Assembly (NCBI RefSeq): GCF_022539505.1
Contig: NC_061513.1
Span: forward strand, 351,521,696 to 351,585,695
Length of the DNA: 64,000 nucleotides
Reading direction: 5' to 3'
Source of the DNA: Lolium rigidum
Lineage: Eukaryota > Streptophyta > Magnoliopsida > Poales > Poaceae
Of this stretch, positions 33,848 through 46,096 are shown one piece after another; the first letter of the stretch is position 1, and the number at the start of each line of letters is the position of its first letter. The notes under the pieces are model-generated. The model was not told where the DNA came from and did no database searches. It saw only the letters and a list, made by a program, of their open reading frames with translations. The position numbers and the translations under genes were made by a program.

Positions 33848-36325
33848 ATGGCACGTTCAAGATCGTCGACTTCGTCGGTAGCAAGCAAGGCCATGGACAG
33901 AGGTAAACAGATCGAAACTGGTCTCGTTGATTTTATTCCTCACTCGCCCTCCCGTTTGGATGCATATGCGTATCTGGAGGAGCCCATGGAGATGACGTTG
34001 GGAAAGTTCCACTTCCGCGTCGAGAAGGAAGGATCATATCGTCTCGAAATTCCGATCTCGTCGGGATTATCAGCGGTCGATCCCGATTTTTCAAGCTCTG
34101 CATCGTCAATCGAGTCAAGCGACGAGGAGATTTCGTCGCCACACTTCATCAGCACCAGGGCAAGTGAAAAACTCGCCAAGATCTTCAGCGACATGTCTTT
34201 CGAGTCATCTACGGACTCCGATATAAGCGATGACTCGAGCTACATCGACAGCTTCAACTTCATCGACAGATCCATTACTGTTGGAAATGTCTTCACCAAT
34301 CTCAATGATGATGTCACCAAACCCGACAAAGTTCATAAATATTATCAGATCTATGCAATCGGAGAGCCAAGCCGATCAGAACCAGAGACGTCAGAGGCTT
34401 TCGACGATGCGGGAAACCCATATGTCGATCCCGCCGATCTCAGGCGAGGTTTAGGCACTAAATATGTCGGGCCTACACCGCGTCTAAGGGTTCAACTCCC
34501 ACAAGAAGCATGGGACAGAGCCGCAAGAGATATGGACGGTACAAAACCAATGACTACAACTGCTACGGCAGAAGAATTGCAAGCTTATCAATATAGACTC
34601 GCTCGCGTTGGCGGAGAATTAGAAAAACAGACAGCCGCTTTGAATAGAAGAAGGGAGGCAGCTTCCGCGTCAAGCAGGCGGAGAGCAGATTTAAGCCGAC
34701 AATCAAGAACTTCGGGAGATAGTCACAGAGAAGCTCGAAGGAGAGCAAGATCTCGACTGCAAAACATACCTGAAGCAGAGAGAGAGAATTTGGTTCAAAA
34801 CCTCGACATGTCTTTTATGTCCATTGACACGAGGGGGAATATCATTCCTAAAACACCGGAAGCTGGGTACATGGCAACGCAAGCTTTCATCCTAGCGTCC
34901 AGACCACCTCCCGGAGATCCAAGGGAAGCGTTGTATAATATGGTCATGGCAGGATGTGGAGCCATGGGAGCAGCATTCGCAAGTACACCTCCCGAAGGAG
35001 CTGCAAGGCAAAACAGTCCTCGGCCTAATGTAGCAGTGCAGGATCCCCCGAGAGCGAGCGGGGTCAGAGATACAGCGGCTCAGGCCAGGGTGGATAGAGC
35101 GCGACACGATAGAAGGGAACATCGGCATTCACCAGAAGTTGCTGAAGAAGATATGTGTGGACTCCCGTGCTTTACGAGACGAGTTCGAAAAACTCAAGTC
35201 CCGTCAGGATTCAAGTTACCCGACAATTTTAAAAAATTCGATGGCCTGCAAGACCCCGAGGATTGGCTAGTCGATTACCTCGAGACGGTGAAATTGATAG
35301 GTGGAACCAGAGCAACAGCCATGCAGAGCATTCAAGGACACCTAAGTGGAGCCACAAGATCCTGGATCAAGAAGCTTCCTCCAGGTTCCATCGATAGCTG
35401 GGACAGTTTTGAGGAGGTGTTCGTCAAGAATTTCCGATCCACCTGTAAAAAACCTGCATCACTAGAAGAGTTGAGATCATGTCGACAAAAGCATGATGAG
35501 TCAATGAGGAAATACATCCAGAGGTGGAACTTTATCAACAACTCGGCAGAGAACATATCTGACGAGAGGGCAATAGATGCGTTCGTGGCAGGAATTCGAC
35601 GAGGAGATTTTGTCGAGGACTTAGGGAGAACAAACCGAAGGACAGTATCAGCATTAATGGAGATAGCAAATAGATGGGCGGATGGAGAAGATGCTGTTCA
35701 CAATAAGCGACATAGGTCACCAGAGGAGGACCGCAGTCGAAACTTCCAAAATAGACGACGATTCTCTCGGCAGTTTTCAAATTATGACGCTCCTGGCCAA
35801 ATATCGGCTGGTTTTCGAGGAAATACTGGGGGAAATAGTCGAGATGATTATCAAAGGAGTAGCGAGCAGCGAGACGACAATAGAGATGATTCTCGGAATA
35901 ACAGGCAAAATAGTGGGCCAAGGTTTCAGAGACCTTTTGTATCACCCGGGGATATGATGAACGGGCCAGTTCAGATGCATTTCTATCTCGACAATAATGG
36001 GAAGAGGCAGTCAGGACATCTGCAGAAGGACTGTCGCAATTTTCAAGCAATGTTAAGGGTCGCAGGGCTAGCCAATGCTCAAACAACAAATAGAAACCCC
36101 CAAGGGCCCAGGAGTGAGATCCACCTGCCGCCTCCTCCCGCAATTACGGACGAAAATCGGCACCAGCTCAGAATAGCGGCAGCACCACACCCACCTCCAT
36201 ATGTTGATCCTAACTCTAACGGAGCAGTCTCGATGATTCAGAAAGCTAGGCCGTCCAATAGGGCTCAGAAAGTAATCTCACGACAAGTATTCATGGCAGA
36301 GGAAGATGCCTCCACCAACGATTGA
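33848..36325 (+). CDS. gag: Gag polyprotein of Tat element 2, intact
   Basis: 825 residues from ATG 33848; codons upstream are open to the primer site but start only with TTG. The N-terminal half is Ser/Asp-rich and poorly defined. The capsid-like Retrotrans_gag domain is around residues 455-620 (FKKFDGLQDPEDWLVDYLET, GATRSWIKKLPPGSIDSWDS, MRKYIQRWNF, DAFVAGIRRGDFVEDLG). An Arg/Asn-rich stretch follows, then a vestigial knuckle, GHLQKDCRNF, that lacks the first two Cys. Forms the virus-like particle in the family. It stops at 36323-36325, 20 nt inside the next ORF, which lies in the +1 frame. Confidence 0.9.
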   Translation: MARSRSSTSSVASKAMDRGKQIETGLVDFIPHSPSRLDAYAYLEEPMEMTLGKFHFRVEKEGSYRLEIPISSGLSAVDPDFSSSASSIESSDEEISSPHFISTRASEKLAKIFSDMSFESSTDSDISDDSSYIDSFNFIDRSITVGNVFTNLNDDVTKPDKVHKYYQIYAIGEPSRSEPETSEAFDDAGNPYVDPADLRRGLGTKYVGPTPRLRVQLPQEAWDRAARDMDGTKPMTTTATAEELQAYQYRLARVGGELEKQTAALNRRREAASASSRRRADLSRQSRTSGDSHREARRRARSRLQNIPEAERENLVQNLDMSFMSIDTRGNIIPKTPEAGYMATQAFILASRPPPGDPREALYNMVMAGCGAMGAAFASTPPEGAARQNSPRPNVAVQDPPRASGVRDTAAQARVDRARHDRREHRHSPEVAEEDMCGLPCFTRRVRKTQVPSGFKLPDNFKKFDGLQDPEDWLVDYLETVKLIGGTRATAMQSIQGHLSGATRSWIKKLPPGSIDSWDSFEEVFVKNFRSTCKKPASLEELRSCRQKHDESMRKYIQRWNFINNSAENISDERAIDAFVAGIRRGDFVEDLGRTNRRTVSALMEIANRWADGEDAVHNKRHRSPEEDRSRNFQNRRRFSRQFSNYDAPGQISAGFRGNTGGNSRDDYQRSSEQRDDNRDDSRNNRQNSGPRFQRPFVSPGDMMNGPVQMHFYLDNNGKRQSGHLQKDCRNFQAMLRVAGLANAQTTNRNPQGPRSEIHLPPPPAITDENRHQLRIAAAPHPPPYVDPNSNGAVSMIQKARPSNRAQKVISRQVFMAEEDASTND

Positions 36326-39300
36326 GTACCTAAATTGGTCGGGACAGGACATTGGTTTCACAATTGCGGATCACCCGCAGCAAGTTCCTCGACCAGGGTA
36401 GTCAGCACTTATCTTACCAGCGGTAATCGCAGGATTCGACGTATATCGAGTATTCATAGATGGAGGCAGCAGCCTGAACCTTATGTACGCAGATACACTA
36501 AGGAAGATGAACATATCCCTGGCAAATCTAAAACCAACTGACACACGTTTCCATGGAATCACGCCAGAGAAGCCGAGTTATCCGTTGGGGAGGATCAATC
36601 TCGATGTTCAGTTTGGGACCCGAGAAAACTACAGGATAGAAAGGCTGGAGTTTGAAGTTGTGGATTTCCCATCGCAATATCACGCTTTGTTGGGACGACC
36701 AGCATATGCCAGGTTTATGGCGGTACCACATTATACATACCTGCTGTGGAGGTTACCTGGCCCTAAGGGACCAATCACGGTCAAAGGCAGTTTCGCGTTA
36801 GCTGATAAATGCGACAAGGATTTTCATCGACTGTCAGAAACTTTCGGGATGCAAGCAGAGTATATGGAGTCAAAGCTCACAACTGATTATGACGTGTTAC
36901 CCGATGTAGGAAGGCCTCTCAGGGAGCCAACCTTTAACACTACGAAAGATTCCAAGGAGGTGCAGATTCACCCGACCGATCCGAAGAAAACGACGTCCAT
37001 TGCAGCAGACATGGACCTCGCATAGGAAAGCGCGCTCGTCGAGTTCCTCCGTGAGCACTGGAAAATCTTCGCATGGTGTCCAGCTGACATGCCAGGAGTA
37101 CCCAGGGAACTTGCCGAGCACCACCTAAATTTGGATCCAATAGCGAGACCAATCAAACAACCTTTGCGGCGTTTTTCGGAACCAAACCGCAAAGCCATGC
37201 TATCAGAGATTAATCGACTCAGAGAGGCCGGTTTTATCAAAGAACTACATACAAAGGCCACGTGGGTAGCTAACCCAGTGCTGGTCCCGAAGAAAAACAC
37301 GAAAGTCCTTCGCATGTGTGTCGACTTTACGTGCCTCAATAAACACTGTCCAAAGGATCACTTTTCCCTCCCAAGGATCGATCAAATCATCGACTCCACG
37401 GCAGGATGTGAACGTATTTCCTTCCTGGACGCATACTCTGGTTATAACCAGATCATATTAAAAGAAGATGATGAAGTCAAGACAGCATTCATAACACCTT
37501 ATGGCGTGTTTTGCTACAGAACAATGCCGTTTGGTCTGAAAAACGCGGGAGCAACATATCAGCGGATGATGCAGAAGTACTTGGCAACACAGATTGGAAA
37601 AAACGTACAAGTATACATTGACGATGTCGTCATAACATCAAAAAAGGGGACACCTTTGATCGAGGATCTAAAGAAAACTTTTGATAACCTTGACAAGTTT
37701 TGCCTGAAACTGAACCCGACGAAGTGTTCTTTCGGCGTCCCTGCAGGAGAACTTCTCGGGTTCCTAGTCTTAGCAAGAGGAACCGAGGCCAATCCATAAA
37801 AAAATCAAGCTATTGTAACAATGAGGAAGCCAACAAAGTTAAAAGAAATACAACAATTAACTGGGCGAGTCGCAGCTTTAAGCAGATTCGTCGCCAGGTT
37901 GGGAGAAAAGGCGTTACCATTTTATGCTTTGATTAAGCAAGGAGAGAAATTCCAGTGGAACGAAGAAGCAGACAGAGCTTTTGAGGATCTCAAACGCACA
38001 ATCTCGACACAACCAATCTTGGTGGCGCCTAAGGAGAAGGAACCCCTCTTATTATACATTGCAGCCACACCCCAGGTGGTCAGCACAGCACTCGTAGTCG
38101 AAAGAGAGGAAGAAGGAAAACTTCATGGAGTACAGAGACCAGTATATTTCATCAGTGAAGTATTATCACCTTCAAAACAGCGGTACCCGCAGTACCAGAA
38201 GCTAGCATATGGAGTGTTCACAACAGCAAGGAAATTGCGACACTATTTTTCGGCACACCCGATAATAGTGGTCAATGAGGCGCCTCTATCCAATATATTA
38301 ATCAATCCAGAAGCTACGGGTCGTGTCTCCCTTTGGGGAATAGAGCTTTCCTCTCGGGACATCACGTACGAGAAAAGAAAAGCAATAAATTCGCAAATTC
38401 TACCGAACTTCATCGCAGAGTGGATGGAGCTACAAAATACGGGACCTCCGGATCTATCGAGAACCTGGACCATGAACTTCGATGGGTCCAAGAGATTAGA
38501 GGGAGCTGGAGCAGGCGTGATACTAATATCACCTGAAGGCGACAAATTAAAGTATGTCTTACGGATGTCGTTTCCAAACGCGTCTAACAATGAGGCAGAA
38601 TACGAAGCTCTCATACACGGGATGAAGATGGCGAAGGCTTGCGGCGCAACCCGACTAAAAATCTTTGGCGACTCACAATTGGTGGCTCAGCAGGTCATGA
38701 ATCAATGTGATGCAGTCAATGAAAGTATGATAGCATACAACGAAGTATATAACGAGCTGGATAAGCTATTTGATGGATGCGAGGTAAATCACATCAGCAG
38801 GCTAAGCAATGATGAAGCCGATGTTCTTGCAAACATCGGGTCGCAGTGTCTCGCGATTCCGCCAGGCGTGTTCTGGGAGGAGATAGCAGAGAGATCTACA
38901 AAATCGAAGAAACCAAAGAAGAAGGAGAAGGATGAGAAACCCTCGGGGGATACGAAAGTAGCACTGGAAGAAGAAGAGGAACAGGACCTAGTAATGATGG
39001 TGCAGATTCCATGGATGCAAGCGTATATATCATACATCCTAAGGAAAGAAATACCTGACGACCCAGTTGAAGCAAGGCGAGTTATTAGACGATCTAAAGC
39101 CTTTACTGTGGTTAAAGGGGAGTTGTACAAGCGAAGTATTTCGGGTGTGTTACAAAGGTGTGTCACACCCGAAGAAGGAATGATAATTCTGAAGGACGTA
39201 CACGAGGGAATATGTGGTCATCATGCAAGCAGTCGAGCTATCGCAGCCATGGTTTTCAGAGCAGGATTTTATTGGTTGACAGCAATCGAGGATGCAAAGG

Positions 39301-40247
39301 AGATAGTGCGAACTTGCGACGCGTGCCAGAGATTTGCTGCAAAACCTCACTCTCCGGCAGCAGAATTGATGCCAATACCATTGTCTTGGCCCTTTGCTCA
39401 TTGGGGTCTCGACATGGTGGGAAAATTACATAAAGCTTCGCCAGGAGGATACGAGTATATGCTCGTCGCCGTCGACAAATTCACGAAGTGGATAGAAGCA
39501 AAGCCGATAAATTCACCAGACGGAGCATCTGCAGTCAAGTTCGTGAAAAGCATTGTCTTTCGGTTTGGAGTACCTCATAGCATCGTCACGGACAATGGTA
39601 GCAATTTTACATCCAAGGAATTCAAAGCATATTGTGCAAAGGTAGGCATCAAACTACACTTTGCATCAGTTGCGCACCCGCAGACCATTGGTCAAGTCGA
39701 GAAAGCCAATGGTATCATCTGCAATGGTATCAAGAAGCGTCTGCTAGCACCATTGGAAAAAGCTCGACATACTTGGCCTGAGGAGTTACCTAGTGTGTTG
39801 TGGAGTATTCGAACAACACCAAATACAGCGACACAGGAAACTCCGTTTTTCCTGGTCCATGGAGCTGAAGCAGTACTGCCTATAGAAATAGAGCATGATT
39901 CTCCGAGAGTAACGGAATATGACGAAGAGGCATCAAGGAGAGCATTGGAAGATGATGTCGATGCACTTGATGAAGCTCGAGACGAAGTGTTATCGCGGGT
40001 AGCTAAGTACCAGCAAGATCTGAAAAACTATCACAGTCGACGATTGAGGCCAAGATCCTTTCAGGTAGGAGACTTAGTTCTTCGGCTCAGACAAACAAGC
40101 CATGAAAAACTCGAGTCGTCGTGGCTTGGTCCTTAAATCGTCACAGAAGTAATCGAAGGAGGAGCATACAGGATAAAGGACAAGAAGACAGGAGTCGCAG
40201 AGCCAAATCCTTGGAACGTGGCGCAACTCAGGCGTTTTTACGCCTAG
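36306..40247 (+). pseudogene. pol: Pro-pol of Tat element 2, one frame with four stops
   Basis: From ATG 36306 to TAG 40245-40247 is a single frame of 1313 sense positions, with stops at 36399 (TAG, CAG in element 1), 37023 (TAG, also present in element 1), 37797 (TAA) and 40134 (TAA). Domains: protease (FIDGGSSLNLMYAD); RT with FLDAYSGYNQI and YIDDVV (37614-37625); a first RNase H-like region where YIAA replaces the catalytic Asp motif; a second RNase H with NFDGS, NEAEYEAL, FGDSQL and NDEADVLA; integrase with an HHCC finger (HEGICGHH...CDACQRF) and D,D,E (WGLDMVGK, VTDNGSNF, GQVEKANG). The paired RNase H is the known Tat-lineage gain. There are no net indels, so decay is by nonsense changes only. 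Confidence 0.92.
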
Positions 40248-40790
40248 AGACGAAATATAGTCCTCCTTGTAAAAATATAATGTACTGAAACGCCCGCGAG
40301 TTTTCAGACGCACTCTTTTCCTTTTTCAGGGCACCGAGTGGGGCTGAAAAAGGTTTTTAATGAGGCGGACTCGCGGTGCTGCAATATAATAAAGATAGTG
40401 GAGATATATATCTTTTTCTTTGACAGGCTCGGGGGTTCACGTCCAGAAGTTACAATATATATATACATCACGAAAATATTTCCCCTTGGTGCAAAGCACC
40501 TCGCAAAATAAATAAAAATACAAAATAGTGACCAACAAAAAAGGCTCGGGGGCTAATACCCGCAAATATAGTATACTCAATATAATTTATTTTGCCTTGG
40601 TTCAACCTCGCATATACAAATAAAGAAAATCACCACCGAAACACTCGGGGGATTGACAAAAAATAAGAACAGTATATCCAGTGATTTTACAATATAGACC
40701 ATGTTTACAACATACAAGATGCAACTATTGAGAAAAATCGACAAGAGAAAGGAAAATATTTCAATGGCCGCCTAGTATGTTATCTATGGT

Positions 40791-41760
40791 TTATCGCTCA
40801 TTATTGGCAGTACGAGTACTATGTTCAGCATAGCTACCCTTCACGAAGAACTCAGCATCCATCCGAAGCAATTCATCCATCATGTCTTCCGCTACAGGGG
40901 TCACAACATCATTGATTTTGTCAATATTCCTCTTCCTCTTCGCCATCTTGGCCAGGCACTTGGCAACAATTCGACTCATGTTTAACTTCGGATAGCAGAT
41001 TCGTATCATAATCATAGCAAATCTCGCGCCAGCAGACATTTGGGCCCGCACAAATCCATGGATTCGAGGTGCATCCCAAAATTTATCCATCAGAGCAGGC
41101 AGGGTTTCTGGCATCTTGTTGCGCGGGAACATGGCGCTGTAAACTAAGGACAATGTCCTTGTGCAAAAGTCGAGAAAATCGCGGACCTGACCTGCACGAT
41201 CTTGAAATCTGACGATTTGGCGAGTACGTTCAGGCGTAACCCAAAAATTAGAACCATGCTCCGATGCAAGTCTGAGAAGCACACTGGATCGAGCTTCAAC
41301 ACGTTGATCTTCGGTAGCAGTATCCAAAAAAGAACCTCTTTTCAGTGGAGGAATCAGAGAGGAAGGAAAAACAGCAGGAATAAAGACAAGTACGATCAAG
41401 TGAACGACGTATACCCGCCATATCCAAGCTGGAATCATTCATTAGTTGAAGCATGTAATTTTCTTGTGAAGAAGCTTCGACAGCTACAGCAACTGCGGCC
41501 TCTTTTACAGCTATAGCATCCTGGGCTTGCTGAAGCGCAACCTTTTCCCTCTGCAATGATTTTCGAGACTGCTCCATTATTATAAGTGTGTGCTTCTTCA
41601 TAGACTGCAGCTGTTGGCGGAGTTCTTTCAAGTCTTGTGCTGAACCTTTACTCGAGGAACCTTCAATAAATTCATCATCGACAGATGTTTTCTTCGAGAA
41701 GGAGGAAGCAGGAAAAGTATCGGCAGGACGAGGAGTTGAAGTATAGTTATCAAATATCAA
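40791..41760 (-). CDS. Antisense gene of element 2, cassette B (exons 7-8)
   Basis: Exon 7 is 41760-41415 (346 nt, the same length as in element 1) and exon 8 is 41335-40791. Spliced length is 891 nt, 297 codons, open. Coiled coil in exon 7 (ELRQQLQSMKKHTLIIMEQ) and the same C-terminal domain in exon 8 (FWVTPERTRQIVRFQDRAG, MFPRNKMPETLPALMDKF, AGARFAMIMIRICYPKLNM). It ends at a stop about 0.54 kb past the pol end. The 79-bp intron is not a multiple of three, so splicing is needed to keep the frame. Confidence 0.72.
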
Positions 41761-41936
41761 CTGGAAAAGAAAAGTTTCAACATCAATCATCAAGCAAAAT
41801 AGATTTCCATTGATTTTCACAGTATTTACATGGCTATTACAAAAGGAGGGTCCCTAATGAACTACTGAGATAGTTGTCGCCAAAGCTACTATGACGACAA
41901 CATCAAAAGAGAAAACAAAAGAGAAGGCAAGGTGGT

Positions 41937-44697
41937 CTACTTGACCTCCGGCTTCGATGAACTAGGAGCGGGAGTTGGCTTGCATCCGAGGTAGGTGAGG
42001 ATTTTCTTCGAATTTGGCTTGGCAGCCTTAATCAACGATTGCCACCTCTTGGTTTCCATCTCCTTCGTGTCGCCAACTCTTGCCCAGTCGACATCTTGTT
42101 GGCTGTCAGCGACCAAGGCAATAGTGCCTTCAACGTCAACTTTCAAACCTTCTTGGCGAAGTTTGAGCCCAAGATCTTCTTGAGAATTGAAGCATTTGGC
42201 GAGAGCAGCAAAAAGCGTGGGTTCTTCCTTCTTCGGGAAGAAGTAAGGAAAAAGACGCGATAGACCTGTTCTGGTATCGGCAAGACCTTCACGCGCCTCA
42301 TCTCCGTGGATCTCAAGAAGGGAAAGAGCGTCGAGAAGGTGATCACCTTCAGGATTCTCCAGACCATAATCTTGCTGCGTTTTCCCTAAGTGAGTCAAAA
42401 GAAGCTTGTCAGAGGAAAGCGAGACAAGAAGAATTTGATGATCCGAAGAAATAGAAGAAATATGAGTACTTACTCATAAAACGTCGACTCTGCGACTCCA
42501 CGCGAGTGAGGATTTCTTTCTCACGAGCAGATTGCTGGGCTATATTATCGCTCAAAGAAGTTTCCGCGTCATGAAGTCTTTTTCGAAGATCTTCGACAGC
42601 GACGGCATCTGTTTCACCTTTCTTGCGAGTTGTTTTGCTCTGCTCTAACTTGACAGCAAGAGCGTCAGCGCGTTTGTTGGCTTCCGCAAGAGTCTCTGAC
42701 AAAATAAACAACAGTAAAATATCATGACAAAAAGAATGAAGGAGTATGATCAGCAAAAGACACAGGAAAAAATAGTACCTTCGAGCTTGGAGGCATAATC
42801 ACGATATCCGATAAACTGGGTACCGAGGCGGATAAATTCCTTCATCAAAGGCTGAAGAGAAGACCATCGAAAACAGGAATCAATATAGTAAGCAAAAAGC
42901 TCGACAGCACCAAGCAAAAAACAGGGGGAGTCCAAAGCAATGAAATGTTCAGAGTATAAAAAAAAGAGAGAAGAAGAGAACTTACATCATCCATTAAAGG
43001 AGTCGTGGAACTACCAGTTAGCAAGGTAGGCTCCTTGCCCGACTCGATCCTAGCCCTCTTTGGAGAAGGGGCACTGGGGCTTGCAACTGGAGTTGGATGC
43101 TCGATGTTTTGCTGAGGAGGCGAGGTTTCCTCCCCATCAGGTTGAGCTTCAAGGACAACTAAAGTACGCGACGTACTCGTTCGAGCAGCCGCGTCAATAG
43201 GTGGATTTTCATCCTCGTCACCACTACAATAAAACGGCGACAATATAAGAAACAACACAGACAAAATATCGAGAGCAAACAAAAAAGAGAAGCAAGGACT
43301 TACGAGCTGACAAGGGCATCCAAGTAAGGGTTGAAAGTTGTCCTTTCTTCAGTAGGAACAACTTCTTCGGCAGGAGATGCGCCGGCTTTGGAGGTGCCAG
43401 AATCGGCAACTTCATCCCTTTTCCTTTTGCTCTTTGGAGAAACAGCTGAGGGAGGAGAGTGTGCCGATCCGGTAGCCTCAGATTTGACTTCTTTTTCAGA
43501 GGAAGCCGCAGATTTCTGAGAACCCGCGACTTCACTCTCAGGGCGAGAAGTACCCTGGTTGTCGTCGGTGACAACAGTCCGTTCTTCGACTTCTCCACCT
43601 TCGGGAAAGGGAGGAAGAGGCGACGCAGTTTTATGGCCCTGGACAAGATAGAAAGAGTATCGACATGAATTTGTATCAACAATAATAGACGAAGAAATAA
43701 CAGAACAAAAAGAGAAAAGAAGAGAATGAATGAACAAACAGATGGTAAAATAAATTACCTGCGGGGGCGTGTTCGTGGCGCTATATGGTGTCACACGGCA
43801 AGATGATGGGACGGTGTCTTTCTTGCTCAGCGACGAGATCTTCCGGACAAGTTTTTCTAAGTCCTTGACCGGTAAATCTATCGACAGGCGATCCACATCT
43901 TTGTCGATATCCAAAGGGGGTTTTTGCGAGCTTGCAAAGGCTGCACCCTAATCCTAAGGAAGTATGCGGTGATTTGGACACCCGACAATTCTCGACCACG
44001 CGTATTTTGAAGTTCACGGATGCGCGTCATCAGATCCTCTGTCGCCGTTTTTTCTTCGTCGGTAGCCTCTGCGTCCCAGGACTGGCGGCGACAGATTTTT
44101 CAGAACCATCGAAAGGGGGAATGTTGTATTCCGCCGAGTCGAGGCTTTCTTCGTGGATATACAACCATTTTTTGCGCCACCCTTGAACCGAGTCAGGGAA
44201 TTTGACGTCGAAGTATTCGACGTCAGGGCGGACGCAGATAACAACGCCACCTATGTTATAGGCGACATTGGGGGAGCCATTGCGGCGGAGAAGAAAGATG
44301 CGTTTCCAGAGAGCCCAGTTCGGTTGGACCCCAAGGAAAGACTCGCAAAGAGTGATAAAAATAGAGATGTGCAGGATGGAGTTGGGAGTGAGATGGTGAA
44401 GTTGCAATCCATAGACAAAGAGCAACCCACGCAGAAAATCGTGAATGGGGGGGGGGAGGAAAGACCGCGGATGAGGTGGTCAACGAAACTGACCCGGTAC
44501 TCGATTGGAGGAGATGGATAGCTCTCCTCGCTGGGGAAGCGCAGCGATTCCTTCTTCTTGCTGATCCCGAGCTTCTTCAGCAAGTTGATGTCTTGGGTGG
44601 AGATTTTGGATCTCTCCCACTCGGTGTTCCCCAGATCTTCCGTCGCCATCTTCGAGTCTAGCGTGCTGTGCCTGATGAGCCGCGCGCGCGGTGGCAT
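41937..44697 (-). pseudogene. Antisense gene of element 2, exons 1-6 (Transposase_28-like + cassette A)
   Basis: Exons: 44697-43759, 43638-43304, 43223-42986, 42851-42779, 42695-42474 and 42385-41937, matching element 1 exon for exon; total 2256 nt, 752 codons. Exon 1 shows MPPRARLIRHS, then the Transposase_28-like block (LHHLTPNSILHISIFITLCE, LGVQPNWALWKRIF). It is interrupted by a frameshift at a run of nine G on the plus strand (about 44449-44457) and another near 44095; the frame is regained before the exon end. Exon 5 is a coiled coil (ADALAVKLEQSKTTRKK). Exon 6 ends SSSKPEVK-stop. The G-run lesion could be a sequencing error. Confidence 0.78.
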
Positions 44698-45167
44698 CAA
44701 CAATGGTGTAGGAGAAAGGCGCGAGTGTGGTTGAGCTCAAGAAGTGATGGGCGCAAGGGAGGATTTTGCAGAGGAGAGCGGAGATGCGGCGTGAGCGAAA
44801 GTACGAACGGAGGAAGACGATGACCTTAAGAAGGGGTGCGGTGAATCGATGCACCGTTGGATGGAGAAATTATGGGATGGATGATGTACACGTGGACAAG
44901 GGGTAATAACGTAATTTCAATATGAAGGAAAGGGGCAGCCGCTACAGTGCGTGCGCCAGGAAAAGCGGAGACGTGTGTCCCCCACTCGCACGACGTGTCA
45001 ACCTGATAAGGATTTTGGGCCCGCAAGGCAGAGAGAGCACTACTCGCATTTTCCCGATACAGTGGTCGTGGCTATCGTCAGTGATGATGTCACCTTGCCA
45101 AAGGGAAAAATCTCGGCTATGGTGATTCATGAAATTGGCGGCAGACAAAGACTATTGATAATTTCAA

Positions 45168-45464
45168 GAAGCCTTTGATCAAATACAAGTTTTTGCTCAA
45201 ATGCTCGGGGGCTACTTTAAAAAAAAGAGTATGACAAAATAGAAATGGCGGGAGCCTATGACCAAATGCAAGCATTTGTTCATAGCCTCGGGGGCTACTC
45301 CCATCGGGAGCGCTGGTCGCGCACCCGATAGATATGAAAAGTTCGAGAAGGAATGACAATATAGCGACATGATACATTAAAGTGTTGAGCCTACAACCAA
45401 GCACTAGTCCTTGGCTGTAGCCTCGGGGGCTACTCCCATCGGGAACGCTGTTCGCGTGCCCGAT
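45168..45464 (+). repeat. Three hairpin/PPT-like modules, element 2
   Basis: Module 1 about 45168-45213, module 2 45251-45329, module 3 45387-45464. Module 2 arms are GAGCCTATGACCAAATG and CATTTGTTCATAGCCTC, differing on both sides from element 1 while still pairing. Each runs into CTCGGGGGCTACT; modules 2-3 add the ATCGGG...CCCGAT hairpin. Confidence 0.75.
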
Positions 45465-46079
45465 AAAATTATTAAAAAAAGAGAGAGAGAGAGAAAAAAG
45501 AAGAAGTGAGTATATTTCGAGTTATACAAATAACTCTGCACATACTCCCATCGGGAAGGCAATATAAGTCATCCGTTGACTCAATAAAATGTGCTATTCC
45601 AACAACCGAAAAAGCACTCGACAATATATTATCAGAGCGCCAAAGTTGCGAATAATCTCTGAATGCCACAAAACTTTGCGTAGGTAAGACCCCAGATCCG
45701 TTCTGAGCGGCGTGGCACCGTCTCTGACGTCGGTTTGCTACTTTTTTCCGTATCAATAGATACGAAGAAAAATCCGAACGGACGCGTTAGGTACCCGATA
45801 AAATATAACTGGGACTCGACAGAATGGTAAGACCTTAAGCGGCACCTGTCGAAGTTTACACCAGTATCCCGAGATCATGTCCAGGGACGTGATCTTGAAG
45901 TAGGTTTTTGTGGATTGCCACTAGAGCCGTTAACTAGTACCTGATCCGTCAGATGAACTAGCCCCAACTACCATCATCCCTGTACAATATATAATTGCAT
46001 ATCCAAAGATATGTGATAAATTCGATAGAGTTATTGAATGATTAAAGTTGGAGATTTTCCCTGATTCTTCAATTCAAGC

Positions 46080-46096
46080 AAAATCTCGGGGGCTAC
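46080..46096 (+). other. Polypurine tract of Tat element 2
   Basis: AAAATCTCGGGGGCTAC directly abuts the 3' LTR. Its CTCGGGGGCT core recurs six more times upstream between 40428 and 45431. Confidence 0.75.

Noticed and set aside
44449..44457. G-run frameshift in antisense exon 1 as proof of inactivation
   Set aside because: Homopolymer length could be a sequencing or assembly error; not used alone as evidence.
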